DNA from: Akkermansiaceae bacterium
GTDB taxonomy: Bacteria > Verrucomicrobiota > Verrucomicrobiia > Verrucomicrobiales > Akkermansiaceae
Assembly: GCA_017798145.1 (NCBI GenBank)
Contig: CP059069.1
Coordinates: 729,226 to 793,225 of the forward strand
Direction: 5' to 3'
Length of the DNA stretch: 64,000 bases
The notes below the pieces were generated by a model. The model made no database searches. It was not told the DNA's origin and saw nothing but the letters and a program-made list of their open reading frames with translations. Each line of letters opens with the position of its first letter. Position 1 is the first letter of the stretch. This document shows, one piece after another, positions 1-8,760 of this stretch. The position numbers and the translations under genes are program-made.

Positions 1-2
1 AT

Positions 3-923
3 TACACGGCGGCCGGCTCAGCGAAGCTCGCCGAGCAGGTCGTCGCGGAGATTTCCAAAGCACTCCATAACGGCGGTGTCATCGACACCCATGTCCACCT
101 CTACGATCTGGCCCGCCCGGAAGGAGTGGGCTGGATCCCCAAGGACAACGAGAAACTCTACCGCAACCACCTCCCCGCAGACCACGAACCCATCGCCAAG
201 GCCAACGGGGTCACCGGTGTCGTGCTGGTGCAGGCAGGCCAGAGCCTCCCTGACAACCAATGGAACCTCGACATCACCGCCCACAACAAATCCCTCTATC
301 GCGGCGTCGTCGGGAACCTCTCCCAAGTCATCGGAACGGATGCTTTCCTCCCCCTTTTCGGCAAGCTCTGCCAAGACCCGCGCTACCTCGGATACCGCCT
401 CTCCGGACGCAACGGCAGATCCATGGACGGTGCCTTTTTCCGCGATCTCAAACTGACCGCCGAAGCCGGGAAAAGCGTCGATTTCCTCCTCGGCGACTAC
501 ACCCTGCGCGATGTCGCCACCGTCGCCAGGCGCATGCCCTCGCTGCGCATCATCGTGGATCACTTCGGGGGTGTCAGGCTCGATGGAAAACCGCTCCCGG
601 AGGAATGGATCGCGGAGTTCCGTGCCGTGGCGGAGTTCCCCAACGTCCATTGCAAGGTCTCCGCCCTCTACGGCCGCGTTGCCGAACAGCCTGCGCCGAC
701 CGATCTCGCCTTCTACAAACCTGTCCTTGATCTTGCCTTCGACGCCTTCGGCGAGCACAGGCTCATCTACGGCAGCGACTGGCCGGTCACAAAAACCACA
801 GGCGACTACGCCTCCGTCCTGAGGCTCACCCGCGAATACTTCCAACCCAAGGGACCAGCCATCTGCGACAAGCTTTTTCGCCTCAACGCCGAAAAATTCT
901 ACGCAATCCCTCCGATGGAGTGA
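3..923 (+). CDS. Amidohydrolase family protein (5' partial)
   Basis: A metal-dependent hydrolase of the amidohydrolase-2 (COG3618-like) TIM-barrel family, which includes sugar-lactone and dicarboxylate-lactone hydrolases. The frame is open from the window edge, so the start lies upstream; 306 residues are visible. The metal site DTHVH is at visible residues 28-32, IVDHFGG in the middle supplies a further histidine, and YGSDWPV near the C-terminus carries the usual metal or catalytic aspartate. An internal GTG at 126 would remove the HxH motif, so it is not the start. Family assignment is firm; substrate is unknown and context gives no clue. Confidence 0.85.
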   Translation, partial: YTAAGSAKLAEQVVAEISKALHNGGVIDTHVHLYDLARPEGVGWIPKDNEKLYRNHLPADHEPIAKANGVTGVVLVQAGQSLPDNQWNLDITAHNKSLYRGVVGNLSQVIGTDAFLPLFGKLCQDPRYLGYRLSGRNGRSMDGAFFRDLKLTAEAGKSVDFLLGDYTLRDVATVARRMPSLRIIVDHFGGVRLDGKPLPEEWIAEFRAVAEFPNVHCKVSALYGRVAEQPAPTDLAFYKPVLDLAFDAFGEHRLIYGSDWPVTKTTGDYASVLRLTREYFQPKGPAICDKLFRLNAEKFYAIPPME

Positions 924-961
924 ACTGCACCGCCACCGGAAACGGTTGGGCGCAAAAAAAA

Positions 962-1036
962 TGGAGCGGGCGATGAGATTCGAACTCACGACATCCACCT
1001 TGGCAAGGTGGCGCTCTACCACTGAGCTACGCCCGC
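962..1036 (-). tRNA. tRNA-Gly (GCC)
   Basis: On the minus strand the sequence folds as a cloverleaf: acceptor GCGGGCG pairs with CGCCCGC, the D-arm contains GTAGCTCAGTGGTAGAGC, the anticodon loop TTGCCAA sits in a CACC/GGTG stem, and the T-loop is TTCGAAT. The CCA end is encoded (TCCA after the acceptor stem). Anticodon GCC reads glycine codons. It lies convergent with the amidohydrolase upstream and divergent from trpC. Confidence 0.96.
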
Positions 1037-1160
1037 GTCGCTATGCGCGTGCGGAGTTGTTACCCTACCGCCGGACGGGATCAAGAGAATTTTGGCGAAA
1101 TTTCGGGAAAATATCCTCCACACATCCGCATCGGGAGCCTACCCATGCGCAACTGCAACC

Positions 1161-1946
1161 ATGACCGACAAACTTGCCGAAATCATCGCCACCAAACACA
1201 CCGAGGTGGAAGCACTGCTGCCACGCGCCGCTCACCTCCGCGCCGCAGCACTCCAGCGCAACGATTTTCGCGGCTTCCGTGCCGCCCTCGACCGCGGGCC
1301 GTCCCAGCTTGCTCTCATCGCGGAGGTCAAGAAAGCCTCGCCGTCCGTCGGGCTGATCGATCCGGACTTCGACCCCATCCGCCAGGCCGGGCGCTACATC
1401 GATGGGGGCGCATCCTGCCTCTCCATCCTCACCGATGAGAAGTATTTCCAAGGATCGCTCGGCTATCTGTCGAAAATCTCCGAATTCTCCCCAATCCCCC
1501 TGCTGCGCAAGGATTTCACCATCCACGAGACCCAGATCCATGAGGCGGTCATCGCAGGCGCGGATGCCATCCTGCTCATCGTTGCCGCGCTCGATGATGA
1601 ACTCATGCGCCGGCTCTACGACGAGGCGAAATCCTTCCAGCTCGATGTCCTCGTGGAAGTCCACGACCTCCCTGAAATGGAGCGCGCCCTGGAACTCGGC
1701 GCGGATCTGATCGGCATCAACAACCGCAACCTCAAGACTTTCGAGGTCGACATGGCCACCACCGAGCGCCTGGCCGAGGAAGTGCCGGATGATGTGATCC
1801 TCATTTCCGAAAGCGGGATCAAGACCCATGAGGATGCCCTCCGTGCGCTCAACGCCGGGGCGAACGCCCTGCTCATCGGCGAGACACTGATGCGCGCCGA
1901 TGATCCCTCCCGCGCCATCGAGGGCTTCATGGAACTGAGCCTCTAG
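1161..1946 (+). CDS. trpC: Indole-3-glycerol phosphate synthase
   Basis: Converts carboxyphenylamino-deoxyribulose phosphate to indole-3-glycerol phosphate in tryptophan synthesis; cytosolic TIM barrel. The 261-residue product has the family length and order of motifs: AEVKKASPS (catalytic Glu and Lys), LLRKDF (catalytic Lys), VEVHD and GINNRNLKTF, then ISESGI and GANALLIGE near the end (phosphate binding). The ATG at 1161 (MTDKLAEII) was chosen because an in-frame extension to 1092 overlaps the tRNA flank and matches nothing in the family. It is a stand-alone trpC with no other trp gene beside it. Confidence 0.96.
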   Translation: MTDKLAEIIATKHTEVEALLPRAAHLRAAALQRNDFRGFRAALDRGPSQLALIAEVKKASPSVGLIDPDFDPIRQAGRYIDGGASCLSILTDEKYFQGSLGYLSKISEFSPIPLLRKDFTIHETQIHEAVIAGADAILLIVAALDDELMRRLYDEAKSFQLDVLVEVHDLPEMERALELGADLIGINNRNLKTFEVDMATTERLAEEVPDDVILISESGIKTHEDALRALNAGANALLIGETLMRADDPSRAIEGFMELSL

Positions 1947-1956
1947 CCCACCCCGA

Positions 1957-2871
1957 TCAGGTCGCGGGGGCGAGACGCTGCAATGCCCGGCCAAGGATGA
2001 AGGCCAGCGGGGGCAGGAAAACCGCGATCGAGAACATCGGGTCGAAGGCGGCTACCCTTCCCAATCCCAGCCAGATCAGAGCCATTGGCAAAAGGATCAC
2101 CCAGTCCACCAGCGGGATGCCGGCCAGCAAGGCCGAAACATGGGACGGAACTGGCGACTGGTATTTCGTGAGGCACAGCGCCATCCATATCGAAAACGGC
2201 ACCAATCCGACCCAGCCCACGTTCGGCATGATCAAGATGGGGAGCACGGCGGCGATCAGGCCTGTGGCCGCCAGCAGCAGCATCGACCTGTGCTTCATCT
2301 CACCCGGCACCTCCGCCCGGGATTCCCACCGCGCACTCATCGAAAGCACGACGATGTAGAGAAGCAGGGCCAGCGCCGGCAATAGGGCTGGCCCGGCGAT
2401 GCTGCCGCGCATCGCCACGTAGCCGAGCACAGGCAGGCAGGCGCGGCACAAACCCATCGGGATCACCGACCATGCGGCGGTTTTGTGGATTTTCGTGTAG
2501 AGCGCGATGAGGCTCACCAGAACCGCCGAGACAATCACCGCGCCCCAGCCATGGATCCCTGCGAGGATCATCCCCACGGCGATCCCGGCAGATGCGAAGT
2601 TCAGATACTCGTGGGGCCAGAACAAGCGCCTGGGCAAGGCTCGCTCCGGGCGATTGGCGATGTCCCAGTCCCGATCCGCCCAGTCGTTGAGGAAATTACC
2701 CGCCACATAAAAAAGCACCGCCGCAACCATCAGAAGCCACGGCCAGGAGAAATCCGCCCCCGACTCCACACTCCCCAGCAGCACCCCGACCCCGAGGTTG
2801 CTCACCACGCTCGGCACGTTCGCGATGCGCGCGGTGGAAAGGAGCGCATTGATTTTCGATCCGGGTCTCAT
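1957..2871 (-). CDS. UbiA family prenyltransferase
   Basis: An integral membrane prenyltransferase of the UbiA superfamily (304 residues, about eight or nine hydrophobic segments). The first Asp-rich motif, NDWADRDWD at about residues 62-70, is the Mg-diphosphate site; the region YTKIHK followed by CRACLPVLGY occupies the second conserved loop. The start MRPGSKINALL at 2871 fits the family N-terminus; a longer frame would run into the divergent gene whose ATG is at 2957. The aromatic acceptor cannot be named: no quinone or chlorophyll genes are nearby. A role in quinone, heme or lipid prenylation is possible. Confidence 0.82.
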   Translation of the reverse strand: MRPGSKINALLSTARIANVPSVVSNLGVGVLLGSVESGADFSWPWLLMVAAVLFYVAGNFLNDWADRDWDIANRPERALPRRLFWPHEYLNFASAGIAVGMILAGIHGWGAVIVSAVLVSLIALYTKIHKTAAWSVIPMGLCRACLPVLGYVAMRGSIAGPALLPALALLLYIVVLSMSARWESRAEVPGEMKHRSMLLLAATGLIAAVLPILIMPNVGWVGLVPFSIWMALCLTKYQSPVPSHVSALLAGIPLVDWVILLPMALIWLGLGRVAAFDPMFSIAVFLPPLAFILGRALQRLAPAT

Positions 2872-2956
2872 CCGCACAAAGCAGTACGCAAAGGGTTCAC
2901 AAGGCAAGTACCGCTTGCCGCTTGCGCCAGAGGCCTGAACATGCGATTGGTCAACC

Positions 2957-3565
2957 ATGTTGAAAATCTTCGCTTTTATGCTTACTTGCTCCCTTCCGGG
3001 TTTCTCCGATAGCATCCCGCTCTTCAACGGGAAGGACACCGCAGGCTGGGAGTTTTCAACTCCGGAGGGGAAAGCCGCATGGTCGGTGAAGGATGGGGTG
3101 CTCGCCTGTTCCGGTGAGCCCATCGGCTACATCCGCACGGAAAAGGAATACGAAAACTACAGCCTGACCCTTGAGTGGCGGTGGCAGGCAGGGGCGGAAA
3201 AGGCCAACAGCGGCCTGTTGCTCCACATCTCCACCCCCAACGCCGCCGGCCCCTGGCCCAAATGCATCGAGTCCCAGCTTGGCCAAGGCAACGCAGGCGA
3301 TATCTGGACGATTGGGGAAAAGGCTGTCGCGAAGGGAGTGAACAAGGGCGGCCGCTGGATCCGCACCGCAGACCCCGCAGAGAAAACCCCCGGCGAATGG
3401 AACACGATGACGGTCACTTGCAAGGGCGATTCGCTCACCATCACGGTCAACGGCGTGACGGTGAACGAGGCGACAGGCCTCAGCGCCGCCAAAGGTGCCA
3501 TCGGCGTGCAGTCCGAGGGTTCTCCCATCGAGTTCCGCAACATCGTTCTCACCGCCATCGAGTGA
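2957..3565 (+). CDS. Secreted DUF1080 (3-keto-disaccharide hydrolase-like) protein
   Basis: A 202-residue exported protein with a signal peptide (about residues 1-18, MLKIFAFMLTCSLPGFSDS) followed by one DUF1080 domain, a concanavalin-like jelly roll. Typical motifs are LFNGKDTAGWE at the mature N-terminus, a WSVKDGVL strand, EWRW and the C-terminal SPIEFRNI. DUF1080 proteins are abundant in Planctomycetes and Verrucomicrobia; some act as 3-keto-glycoside hydrolases. The gene is divergent from the UbiA gene across an 85-base gap. Substrate not inferable. Confidence 0.88.
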   Translation: MLKIFAFMLTCSLPGFSDSIPLFNGKDTAGWEFSTPEGKAAWSVKDGVLACSGEPIGYIRTEKEYENYSLTLEWRWQAGAEKANSGLLLHISTPNAAGPWPKCIESQLGQGNAGDIWTIGEKAVAKGVNKGGRWIRTADPAEKTPGEWNTMTVTCKGDSLTITVNGVTVNEATGLSAAKGAIGVQSEGSPIEFRNIVLTAIE

Positions 3566-3598
3566 GCCGATCCCACGCGCCGCCTCGTCTGCCGGGAA

Positions 3599-5062
3599 TC
3601 AGCGGCACGCACTTCCCCAGTCACGCAAGGCCAGGCCGAGCTGGCCCGCTGCACTCGTAGCGGTGGATGGGCTACCCTTTTCCGAAAACGAAATCTCCGC
3701 CGCCCTGCCGCAGAGCCACGCGCCGAGCGCGGCGGCATCGAAGGCATCCATCCCGCCGGCCAACAAGGCTCCCAGCACCCCGGAAAGCAAATCGCCCTGC
3801 CCGCCGTTCGACATCGCGGGCGTGCCGGTGGAATTGATCCGCAGTGCCGTCCCTCGTTTCGCGATGATGCTCCTCGCGCCCTTGAGCAGAAGCACGGCTT
3901 CCCTTTCCGAGACAAAAGCCCGCGCGGCATCCTCGCGGGAAAGCCCGCAAAGCCCCGGAGCCAGCCCTGCGAATTCACCGGGATGAGGGGTCAGGAGGTG
4001 GAGGCTTGAGAGTGGGATTCCACGCGCAGCAATCAGCTCGAGCGCATCCGCATCAATCACTGCAGGGACTCTCGCGGTCGCGACAAGCTCCGCCAAACCG
4101 TCCGCAAACCCACCCGCCACCCGCCCGAGGCCAGGCCCGATGACAAGCGAATCGTATCTTTCTGTTAGCAAGGTTGCGGGATCATCGCAGGCAACGAGCA
4201 TCGCCTCAAGAGGCAGGCGTGCGAGCATCGCATCGCAGGCGCGGGAGGGGGCATGAAGAGTGACCAGCCCGCCGCCCGCACGGATCGCGCCAAGTGCGGA
4301 AAGCAAGGCCGCCCCAGTGAACTGCGGTGAGCCGGCAAGGATGCCAACCCTGCCCGCCATACCCTTGTGGAAATCGAAAGGCCGCGGCCTTTTCCCGAAG
4401 CCCATCGCCTGCGGGCATACCAATTCCATGTCCCCGGCACCCTGCGCCTCCAATCCATCGACAGGCACGAGATGGAGGGTTCCGCACGCATCCGCCGCAC
4501 GGCCCATGAGCAGTCCGCGCTTCGCCGCGCCGATCATGAACGTGGCATCGGCGGTGACAGCCCCGGGAAAAGCCACGCCGCTGTCCGGATCGGTGCCGCT
4601 GGGCACATCGACCGCCGCGATGAGGGCCCCGCGCCTACTGCGGAGCAACTCCATCTCCGCAATCATCCCCGCGATCGCACCGCGCGGAGCCCCTTCCGCG
4701 CCCATCCCTAACAGCCCATCGATCAGCAGCAAGGGGCCGGGTGGCGCGTTCACGGAATCGACGGGAACGAGATCCTGCAACTGCTCCCTGGCGAGGGGGG
4801 CCCATTGATCCGCAGGAAAGGCGGCACGGACGGAAACGTCCCAGCCGAACTCATCTCGCAAGACCCTGAGCGCGATCAGCGCATCGCCGCCGTTGTGGCC
4901 TTTTCCCGGATAGGCGATGGCCGCACCCCTTTTTGGATATGCGTTGCCGAGAGCCTGCCCGAGCGCATGGCCTGCCTTGGCCATCAGCTCGGATTCGGGG
5001 ATTCCGGCGGCCATTGCCCGTGCCTCGATCGCCCGCATTTCCTCCACTCTGACCGCCTTCAT
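3599..5062 (-). CDS. nnr: Bifunctional NAD(P)H-hydrate epimerase / ADP-dependent NAD(P)HX dehydratase
   Basis: Repairs hydrated NADH and NADPH. The 487-residue protein has an N-terminal YjeF epimerase domain (about residues 1-200, with PGKGHNGGDAL as the conserved loop) and a C-terminal ribokinase-like dehydratase domain (LLTPHPGEFAGL, GARSIIAKRG and the catalytic NGGQGDLLSGVLGA). Start MKAVRVEEMRAIEARAM at 5062 is the usual N-terminus; an ATG at 5089 would overlap the upstream gene's stop. It lies 23 bases downstream of the cytochrome-like gene on the same strand, so co-transcription is likely. It is convergent with the DUF1080 gene, 33 bases away. Confidence 0.94.
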   Translation of the reverse strand: MKAVRVEEMRAIEARAMAAGIPESELMAKAGHALGQALGNAYPKRGAAIAYPGKGHNGGDALIALRVLRDEFGWDVSVRAAFPADQWAPLAREQLQDLVPVDSVNAPPGPLLLIDGLLGMGAEGAPRGAIAGMIAEMELLRSRRGALIAAVDVPSGTDPDSGVAFPGAVTADATFMIGAAKRGLLMGRAADACGTLHLVPVDGLEAQGAGDMELVCPQAMGFGKRPRPFDFHKGMAGRVGILAGSPQFTGAALLSALGAIRAGGGLVTLHAPSRACDAMLARLPLEAMLVACDDPATLLTERYDSLVIGPGLGRVAGGFADGLAELVATARVPAVIDADALELIAARGIPLSSLHLLTPHPGEFAGLAPGLCGLSREDAARAFVSEREAVLLLKGARSIIAKRGTALRINSTGTPAMSNGGQGDLLSGVLGALLAGGMDAFDAAALGAWLCGRAAEISFSEKGSPSTATSAAGQLGLALRDWGSACR

Positions 5063-5085
5063 GGATGCCAATCTGCCATGGATCT

Positions 5086-6333
5086 TCATGGCTTCCAATC
5101 CGGAAGCGTCTCCTCCAGGATTGCGGCGATTCGTTTCCTCTCGGATGCCGCGAGCCAATCAATGCGCTGATCCCCCCCAGCCAGCGCCACGCGCATTTTC
5201 GCAAGCACCAGCGATTTCACCGTGGGTGGCAGGCTGCGGAATGCATCCGAATAGATCATGAAGGAACAACGCCGCTTGAAGATCCGCCCGTAGAGCCGGA
5301 AATCCGCGAGCGATTCGCCTTTCGCTGTCTGCGGATACCGCGCGATCAAGGCGTTCTGAAAGGCCGCATTCCCCTCCACGCCCTCCCCCAGATCCGCCTC
5401 GTCCTTGAAGAACATGCAGTCGGTGATTTTCTCTGCCCAGGATTCCGCCACGCTGCCTGCAGAGCCTTTGTCGGGATCGGCCGACGGATCGATGATCCCG
5501 GAAAAATGGCGTGATCGGCGGTAGTTCATCGAGGCCGCGTTGAGCAAGGTGTGCATACGGCACTGGTGCTCCAGCACGAGCAGGGCGACGATGTCGCTGG
5601 TTGGGCGGAGATACCTGGTGACATCGATCTCCGACCTCAGGTCGTCCATTTCCGCGCGATCAGGATGGCTCCCACCATCCTCGGTGAAAGTCCGGTTGCC
5701 CAGATGAGGCATGGCGCTGCGGCCGGTGACATACCAGCCGCCCCAGCGCTCCGCGATAGGCGTTTGGTCGGTGACATCCGTGGTGCCGAGGTGCAGCAAG
5801 GGGTGGCCTGCTTCATCGGCGAAAACGGAACGGATCAGCAGACCCGGGACATTTTCGGTGCGAGCCGTCGCGTGGCAGGACATGCAGTTGTTCGTATCCC
5901 GCTGGATTTCCAATCCGCCCTTGCGATCCGTCCCGACGAAGTAAAACACCGGCCCGAGCACCGGATCCTGCACCACCGCCTCGATCGCCCCGCCGGGGAC
6001 ATAGCCGACATAGGCGTTTTCCGAAAAATACAGGGCGCGCGGGTTGCCGGGGTTGATGAGATCGTTCTGGAGGCTGGTCTTCGAAAACACCAGCACCTGG
6101 GAGTCAGCCGGGACATCCAGGACATTGAGCACATAACGCAGGCGGGTCAGGGCATCTCCCGGCGGAACCTCCATTTCCCCCTTGGAAAGCAGGGCGAGTT
6201 TGTCCGTGGCTTTTGTATCCGAGTAGTTGAGCGGCGCACGATCCCAGAAATCCACGTGACCCTGCGCCCCGGCGCCCGCCTGGAGGCAGGCGCTTAGCGA
6301 GAGACCGATCACGGTTTTACGGAAAACACGCAC
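5086..6333 (-). CDS. Exported one-heme cytochrome-c-like protein, function unknown
   Basis: A roughly 415-residue secreted protein. Starting at the GTG at 6333 gives MRVFRKTVIGLSLSACLQAGAGAQ, a clean signal peptide ending near AGAGA; longer starts at ATG 6396 or 6411 are possible, and no start has a strong ribosome binding site. One heme-c motif, NCMSCHATA, lies in the middle. Nearby text such as RYLRPTSDIVALLVLEHQ supplies further conserved-looking His and Met residues. I do not recognise a named family; proteins of this layout occur in Planctomycetes and Verrucomicrobia as uncharacterised cytochromes. It probably forms a two-gene unit with nnr downstream. Confidence 0.72.
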   Translation of the reverse strand: MRVFRKTVIGLSLSACLQAGAGAQGHVDFWDRAPLNYSDTKATDKLALLSKGEMEVPPGDALTRLRYVLNVLDVPADSQVLVFSKTSLQNDLINPGNPRALYFSENAYVGYVPGGAIEAVVQDPVLGPVFYFVGTDRKGGLEIQRDTNNCMSCHATARTENVPGLLIRSVFADEAGHPLLHLGTTDVTDQTPIAERWGGWYVTGRSAMPHLGNRTFTEDGGSHPDRAEMDDLRSEIDVTRYLRPTSDIVALLVLEHQCRMHTLLNAASMNYRRSRHFSGIIDPSADPDKGSAGSVAESWAEKITDCMFFKDEADLGEGVEGNAAFQNALIARYPQTAKGESLADFRLYGRIFKRRCSFMIYSDAFRSLPPTVKSLVLAKMRVALAGGDQRIDWLAASERKRIAAILEETLPDWKP

Positions 6334-6431
6334 AAAGCGGATGATACGCTTCCTTGGACTGAACCCTACAGTCGTTTTCGCCCAAACACTGCGCATGGAT
6401 TGCCATGCCAAAGGGAAACACGGATCTTTCC

Positions 6432-6459
6432 TTTGTTTTCCCCCTCATGCTGCTATAGT
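6432..6459 (+). promoter_or_regulatory. Candidate sigma-70-type promoter
   Basis: TTTGTT at 6432-6437 and TATAGT at 6454-6459 are separated by 16 bases, about 28 bases before the ATG of the DUF883-like gene. The surrounding stretch is more AT-rich than the coding flanks. This is pattern matching only. Confidence 0.3.
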
Positions 6460-6486
6460 TGTCATGAAATAAAAATTACCAAAGCC

Positions 6487-6843
6487 ATGCCATTCGAACT
6501 AACAGAAGACCGCAAGATGAAAGACCTGATAGGAAGGGTCGGGGACGATGTTTCCCAACTGAGGAGCGATATCGCCTCGCTGTTCTCACACACGGGCCGC
6601 CACGCCCTGCCAACAAGCGCCCGCGAGCTGCGAGCACAGGCGAGGGAACGCCTCAGCGCAGGCGGTGAATACGCCGCAAGCTACCTCCGCGAGCATCCGG
6701 GCCGCTCTTCCGTGGGGATATTCGGCGGACTGGTGCTGCTAGGTGCCGCCGGAGCGGGGATCTATTATCTTTGCAAAGGAAGGCTCCCCTGCTGCGGCGC
6801 TGCCGCCTGCTCCGGCAGCGTAGCCGATGAAGGGACCGAATGA
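6487..6843 (+). CDS. DUF883/ElaB-YqjD-like membrane-anchored protein
   Basis: A 118-residue protein with a long amphipathic helix region (about residues 10-70, rich in Arg, Glu and Leu), then YLREHPGRSSVGI and a glycine-rich transmembrane segment (about residues 75-97), followed by a short Cys-rich tail. This is the architecture of ElaB/YqjD/DUF883 proteins, tail-anchored inner-membrane proteins reported to bind stationary-phase ribosomes in E. coli. The tail CCGAAAC is unusual for the family. Start MPFELTEDRK at 6487 was chosen over an upstream in-frame start that adds non-conserved residues. Confidence 0.65.
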   Translation: MPFELTEDRKMKDLIGRVGDDVSQLRSDIASLFSHTGRHALPTSARELRAQARERLSAGGEYAASYLREHPGRSSVGIFGGLVLLGAAGAGIYYLCKGRLPCCGAAACSGSVADEGTE

Positions 6844-6912
6844 CCCCGGCCCCCCTCACCTGATCCGTTCATTCGCCTTTATTTCCTCAAAGCGCCCGCT
6901 AGTCTCCGTCCC

Positions 6913-7995
6913 GTGGTCGAGAAAAGTGACTTGCGCGCCGTCCTGCAATACATCCCCCAGTTCCGGGGCAAGATTTTCTGTGTCCTCATCGAGGCAGGCC
7001 TTTTGCCAGAGCCGGCCGTCGCGGAAACCCTTCTCGATCTGGCCGTATTGGAAGATCTCGGGGTGAAGCTCGTCCTCGGTGTCCTCGGCGGCGACCTGAA
7101 GGATCTCTATGATTGGACCCTGGAATGCGAGATCATGGCCGCACGCGTCACCCGCCCCATCGAGGACGAGGAAGCGGCCCAGGAGGTGAGGGAGATCCTC
7201 CAGCGCGGCCAGTCGGCGATCATCGACGCATCCGGCATCGGCCCGCTGGATCCCAAGGTTGTCGCTTTCGCGAAGCGGATCGGGGTTTCCAAGGTCATCG
7301 CGCTGCTGGAAGAGAGCATCCTGGTCAACGGCCAGCCCGCGCATGCAATCCGTGCGGCGGATGTGCCTGCCGTGCTGGAAAAGGAAAATGTCCGGGGCAG
7401 CGACCTGCTCCTCGCCGCGGCCGCAGCCTGCGAGAGCGGCGTGCCCCGCGTCCATGTGCTCAACGGCAGGCAGCAGGGTGTGCTGGTGGATGAGCTTTTC
7501 TCCAACGAAGGCGTGGGCACCATGATCCACGCCGACAGCTACCGGGTCATCCGCGAACTCCGCGAGGACGACATCCCCGAGTTGCTCGGCATGATTGGTC
7601 GCGTGGTCCGCCGCACCAAGCTGGTGCCCCGCAACTACGAGGACATCCATGCCAAGATCACTGATTACCGGGTCATGACGATCGATGACAACGTCGTCGG
7701 CTGTGTCGCCCTCCACGAATACCCCGGGGAAAACTGCGCAGAGGTCGCCTGCCTTTACGTCAAGCAGGCGCACGAAGGCCGCGGATACGGCGTGGAACTC
7801 GTCGCCCATGCGGAGAAAATCGCGATGGAGCGCGGCGTCCCGCGGGTCTTCGCCCTGACCAACCGCGCCGCGGATTTCTTCCGCCGCGCCGGATATGCGC
7901 AGAGCGATCTGATCGCCCTGCCCTCACCCCGCCGCGCCCAGTTCATCGCCAGCGGCCGGGATTCCCTGGTCTTCGAGAAATCGTTTTCCGAATAA
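6913..7995 (+). CDS. argA: N-acetylglutamate synthase-like protein (amino acid kinase + GNAT)
   Basis: Acetylates glutamate from acetyl-CoA as the first step of arginine synthesis. The 360-residue product has an N-terminal amino-acid-kinase-like domain (FRGKIFCVLIEAG, then GVPRVHVLNGRQQGVLVDELFSNEGVGTMI split over the fold) and a C-terminal GNAT domain (about residues 210-350; CLYVKQAHEGRGYGVELVAHAE is the acetyl-CoA loop region, with FALTNRAADFFRRAGY after it). E. coli ArgA is about 443 residues; the shortening is in the kinase-like domain, whose usual Gly-rich nucleotide loops are not evident. GTG start. No other arg genes nearby. Confidence 0.85.
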   Translation: MVEKSDLRAVLQYIPQFRGKIFCVLIEAGLLPEPAVAETLLDLAVLEDLGVKLVLGVLGGDLKDLYDWTLECEIMAARVTRPIEDEEAAQEVREILQRGQSAIIDASGIGPLDPKVVAFAKRIGVSKVIALLEESILVNGQPAHAIRAADVPAVLEKENVRGSDLLLAAAAACESGVPRVHVLNGRQQGVLVDELFSNEGVGTMIHADSYRVIRELREDDIPELLGMIGRVVRRTKLVPRNYEDIHAKITDYRVMTIDDNVVGCVALHEYPGENCAEVACLYVKQAHEGRGYGVELVAHAEKIAMERGVPRVFALTNRAADFFRRAGYAQSDLIALPSPRRAQFIASGRDSLVFEKSFSE

Positions 7996-8020
7996 CCCCC
8001 ACTCCAACCCCCATTTTCCC

Positions 8021-8590
8021 ATGTCCATCGCATTCAAGGAATGGCAGGTCGTCTGCGACGCTCTCGCCAGCGGCCGCCAATCGATACTCCTCCGCAAGGG
8101 CGGCATCCACGAAGGCCGCGCCGGGTTCAGCTTCGCCCACGAAAGGTTCTATCTTTTCCCCACGAAATTCCACGCCCAGGCGGGATACGTCCGCGAGGGC
8201 GATTTCACCCCGGAGCGGGAGTGGCAGGTCGGCGACAGCTTGCGCATCACCCACCATGCCGTCGCCTCTTTCGCAGTGACGCTCACGGATTGGGCCCAGC
8301 TTGAGGCGCTGGGGCCCTATCATATCTACACCGAGGAGACCCTGCGGGAGCGCTTCGACTGGGAGGGAAAGGGCATGGCATCCGGAAGCATCCACCTCGC
8401 CCTCGTTCGCGTCTCCAAGCTGGAATCCCCCCTTGAGCTGACCTATGAAAAACGCTTCGGCGGCTGCCGCTCATGGCTGGAACTTGAGCCGCCGGATCCC
8501 GAAAACGCCTTACCTGTGCTAACCCAGGATGTATTCTCGGCATTATCGGACACGATTTCCCGTATCGCCGGAAGCTCCGCAAGCCCCTGA
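8021..8590 (+). CDS. DUF1802 family protein
   Basis: A 189-residue cytosolic protein matching DUF1802: it opens with FKEWQVVCDALASGRQSILLRKGGIHEG, and has FYLFPTKFHAQ and a C-terminal YGGCRSWLEL-type strand. Function of the family is unknown. It starts 25 bases after the N-acetylglutamate synthase gene and is probably in the same transcript. An AT-rich stretch follows it. Confidence 0.88.
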   Translation: MSIAFKEWQVVCDALASGRQSILLRKGGIHEGRAGFSFAHERFYLFPTKFHAQAGYVREGDFTPEREWQVGDSLRITHHAVASFAVTLTDWAQLEALGPYHIYTEETLRERFDWEGKGMASGSIHLALVRVSKLESPLELTYEKRFGGCRSWLELEPPDPENALPVLTQDVFSALSDTISRIAGSSASP

Positions 8591-8760
8591 AACCCTTGGT
8601 TTTCGGCAAATATTTCATATTTCCTAAATATCTTGATTTTTTTCCATTGCCGTATCCGATCGGGATAGCTAGAAACACAAGTCTTTTGGCAAAAAACCAA
8701 ACTCGCAAGCCTGCCTCCTTGCGATCCCTTAACCCCACGTTTGCCAACTCACCGCAAAAC
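8591..8760 (+). promoter_or_regulatory. AT-rich intergenic stretch, probable promoter region
   Basis: The 170 bases between the DUF1802 and 3D-domain genes are markedly AT-rich against the rest of the window (for example AAATATTTCATATTTCC and TTGATTTTTTTCC). A short hairpin TTTGG-CAAAAAA-CCAAA lies near the middle. Likely holds the promoter of the 3D-domain lipoprotein, but no single -35/-10 pair stands out. Confidence 0.3.
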
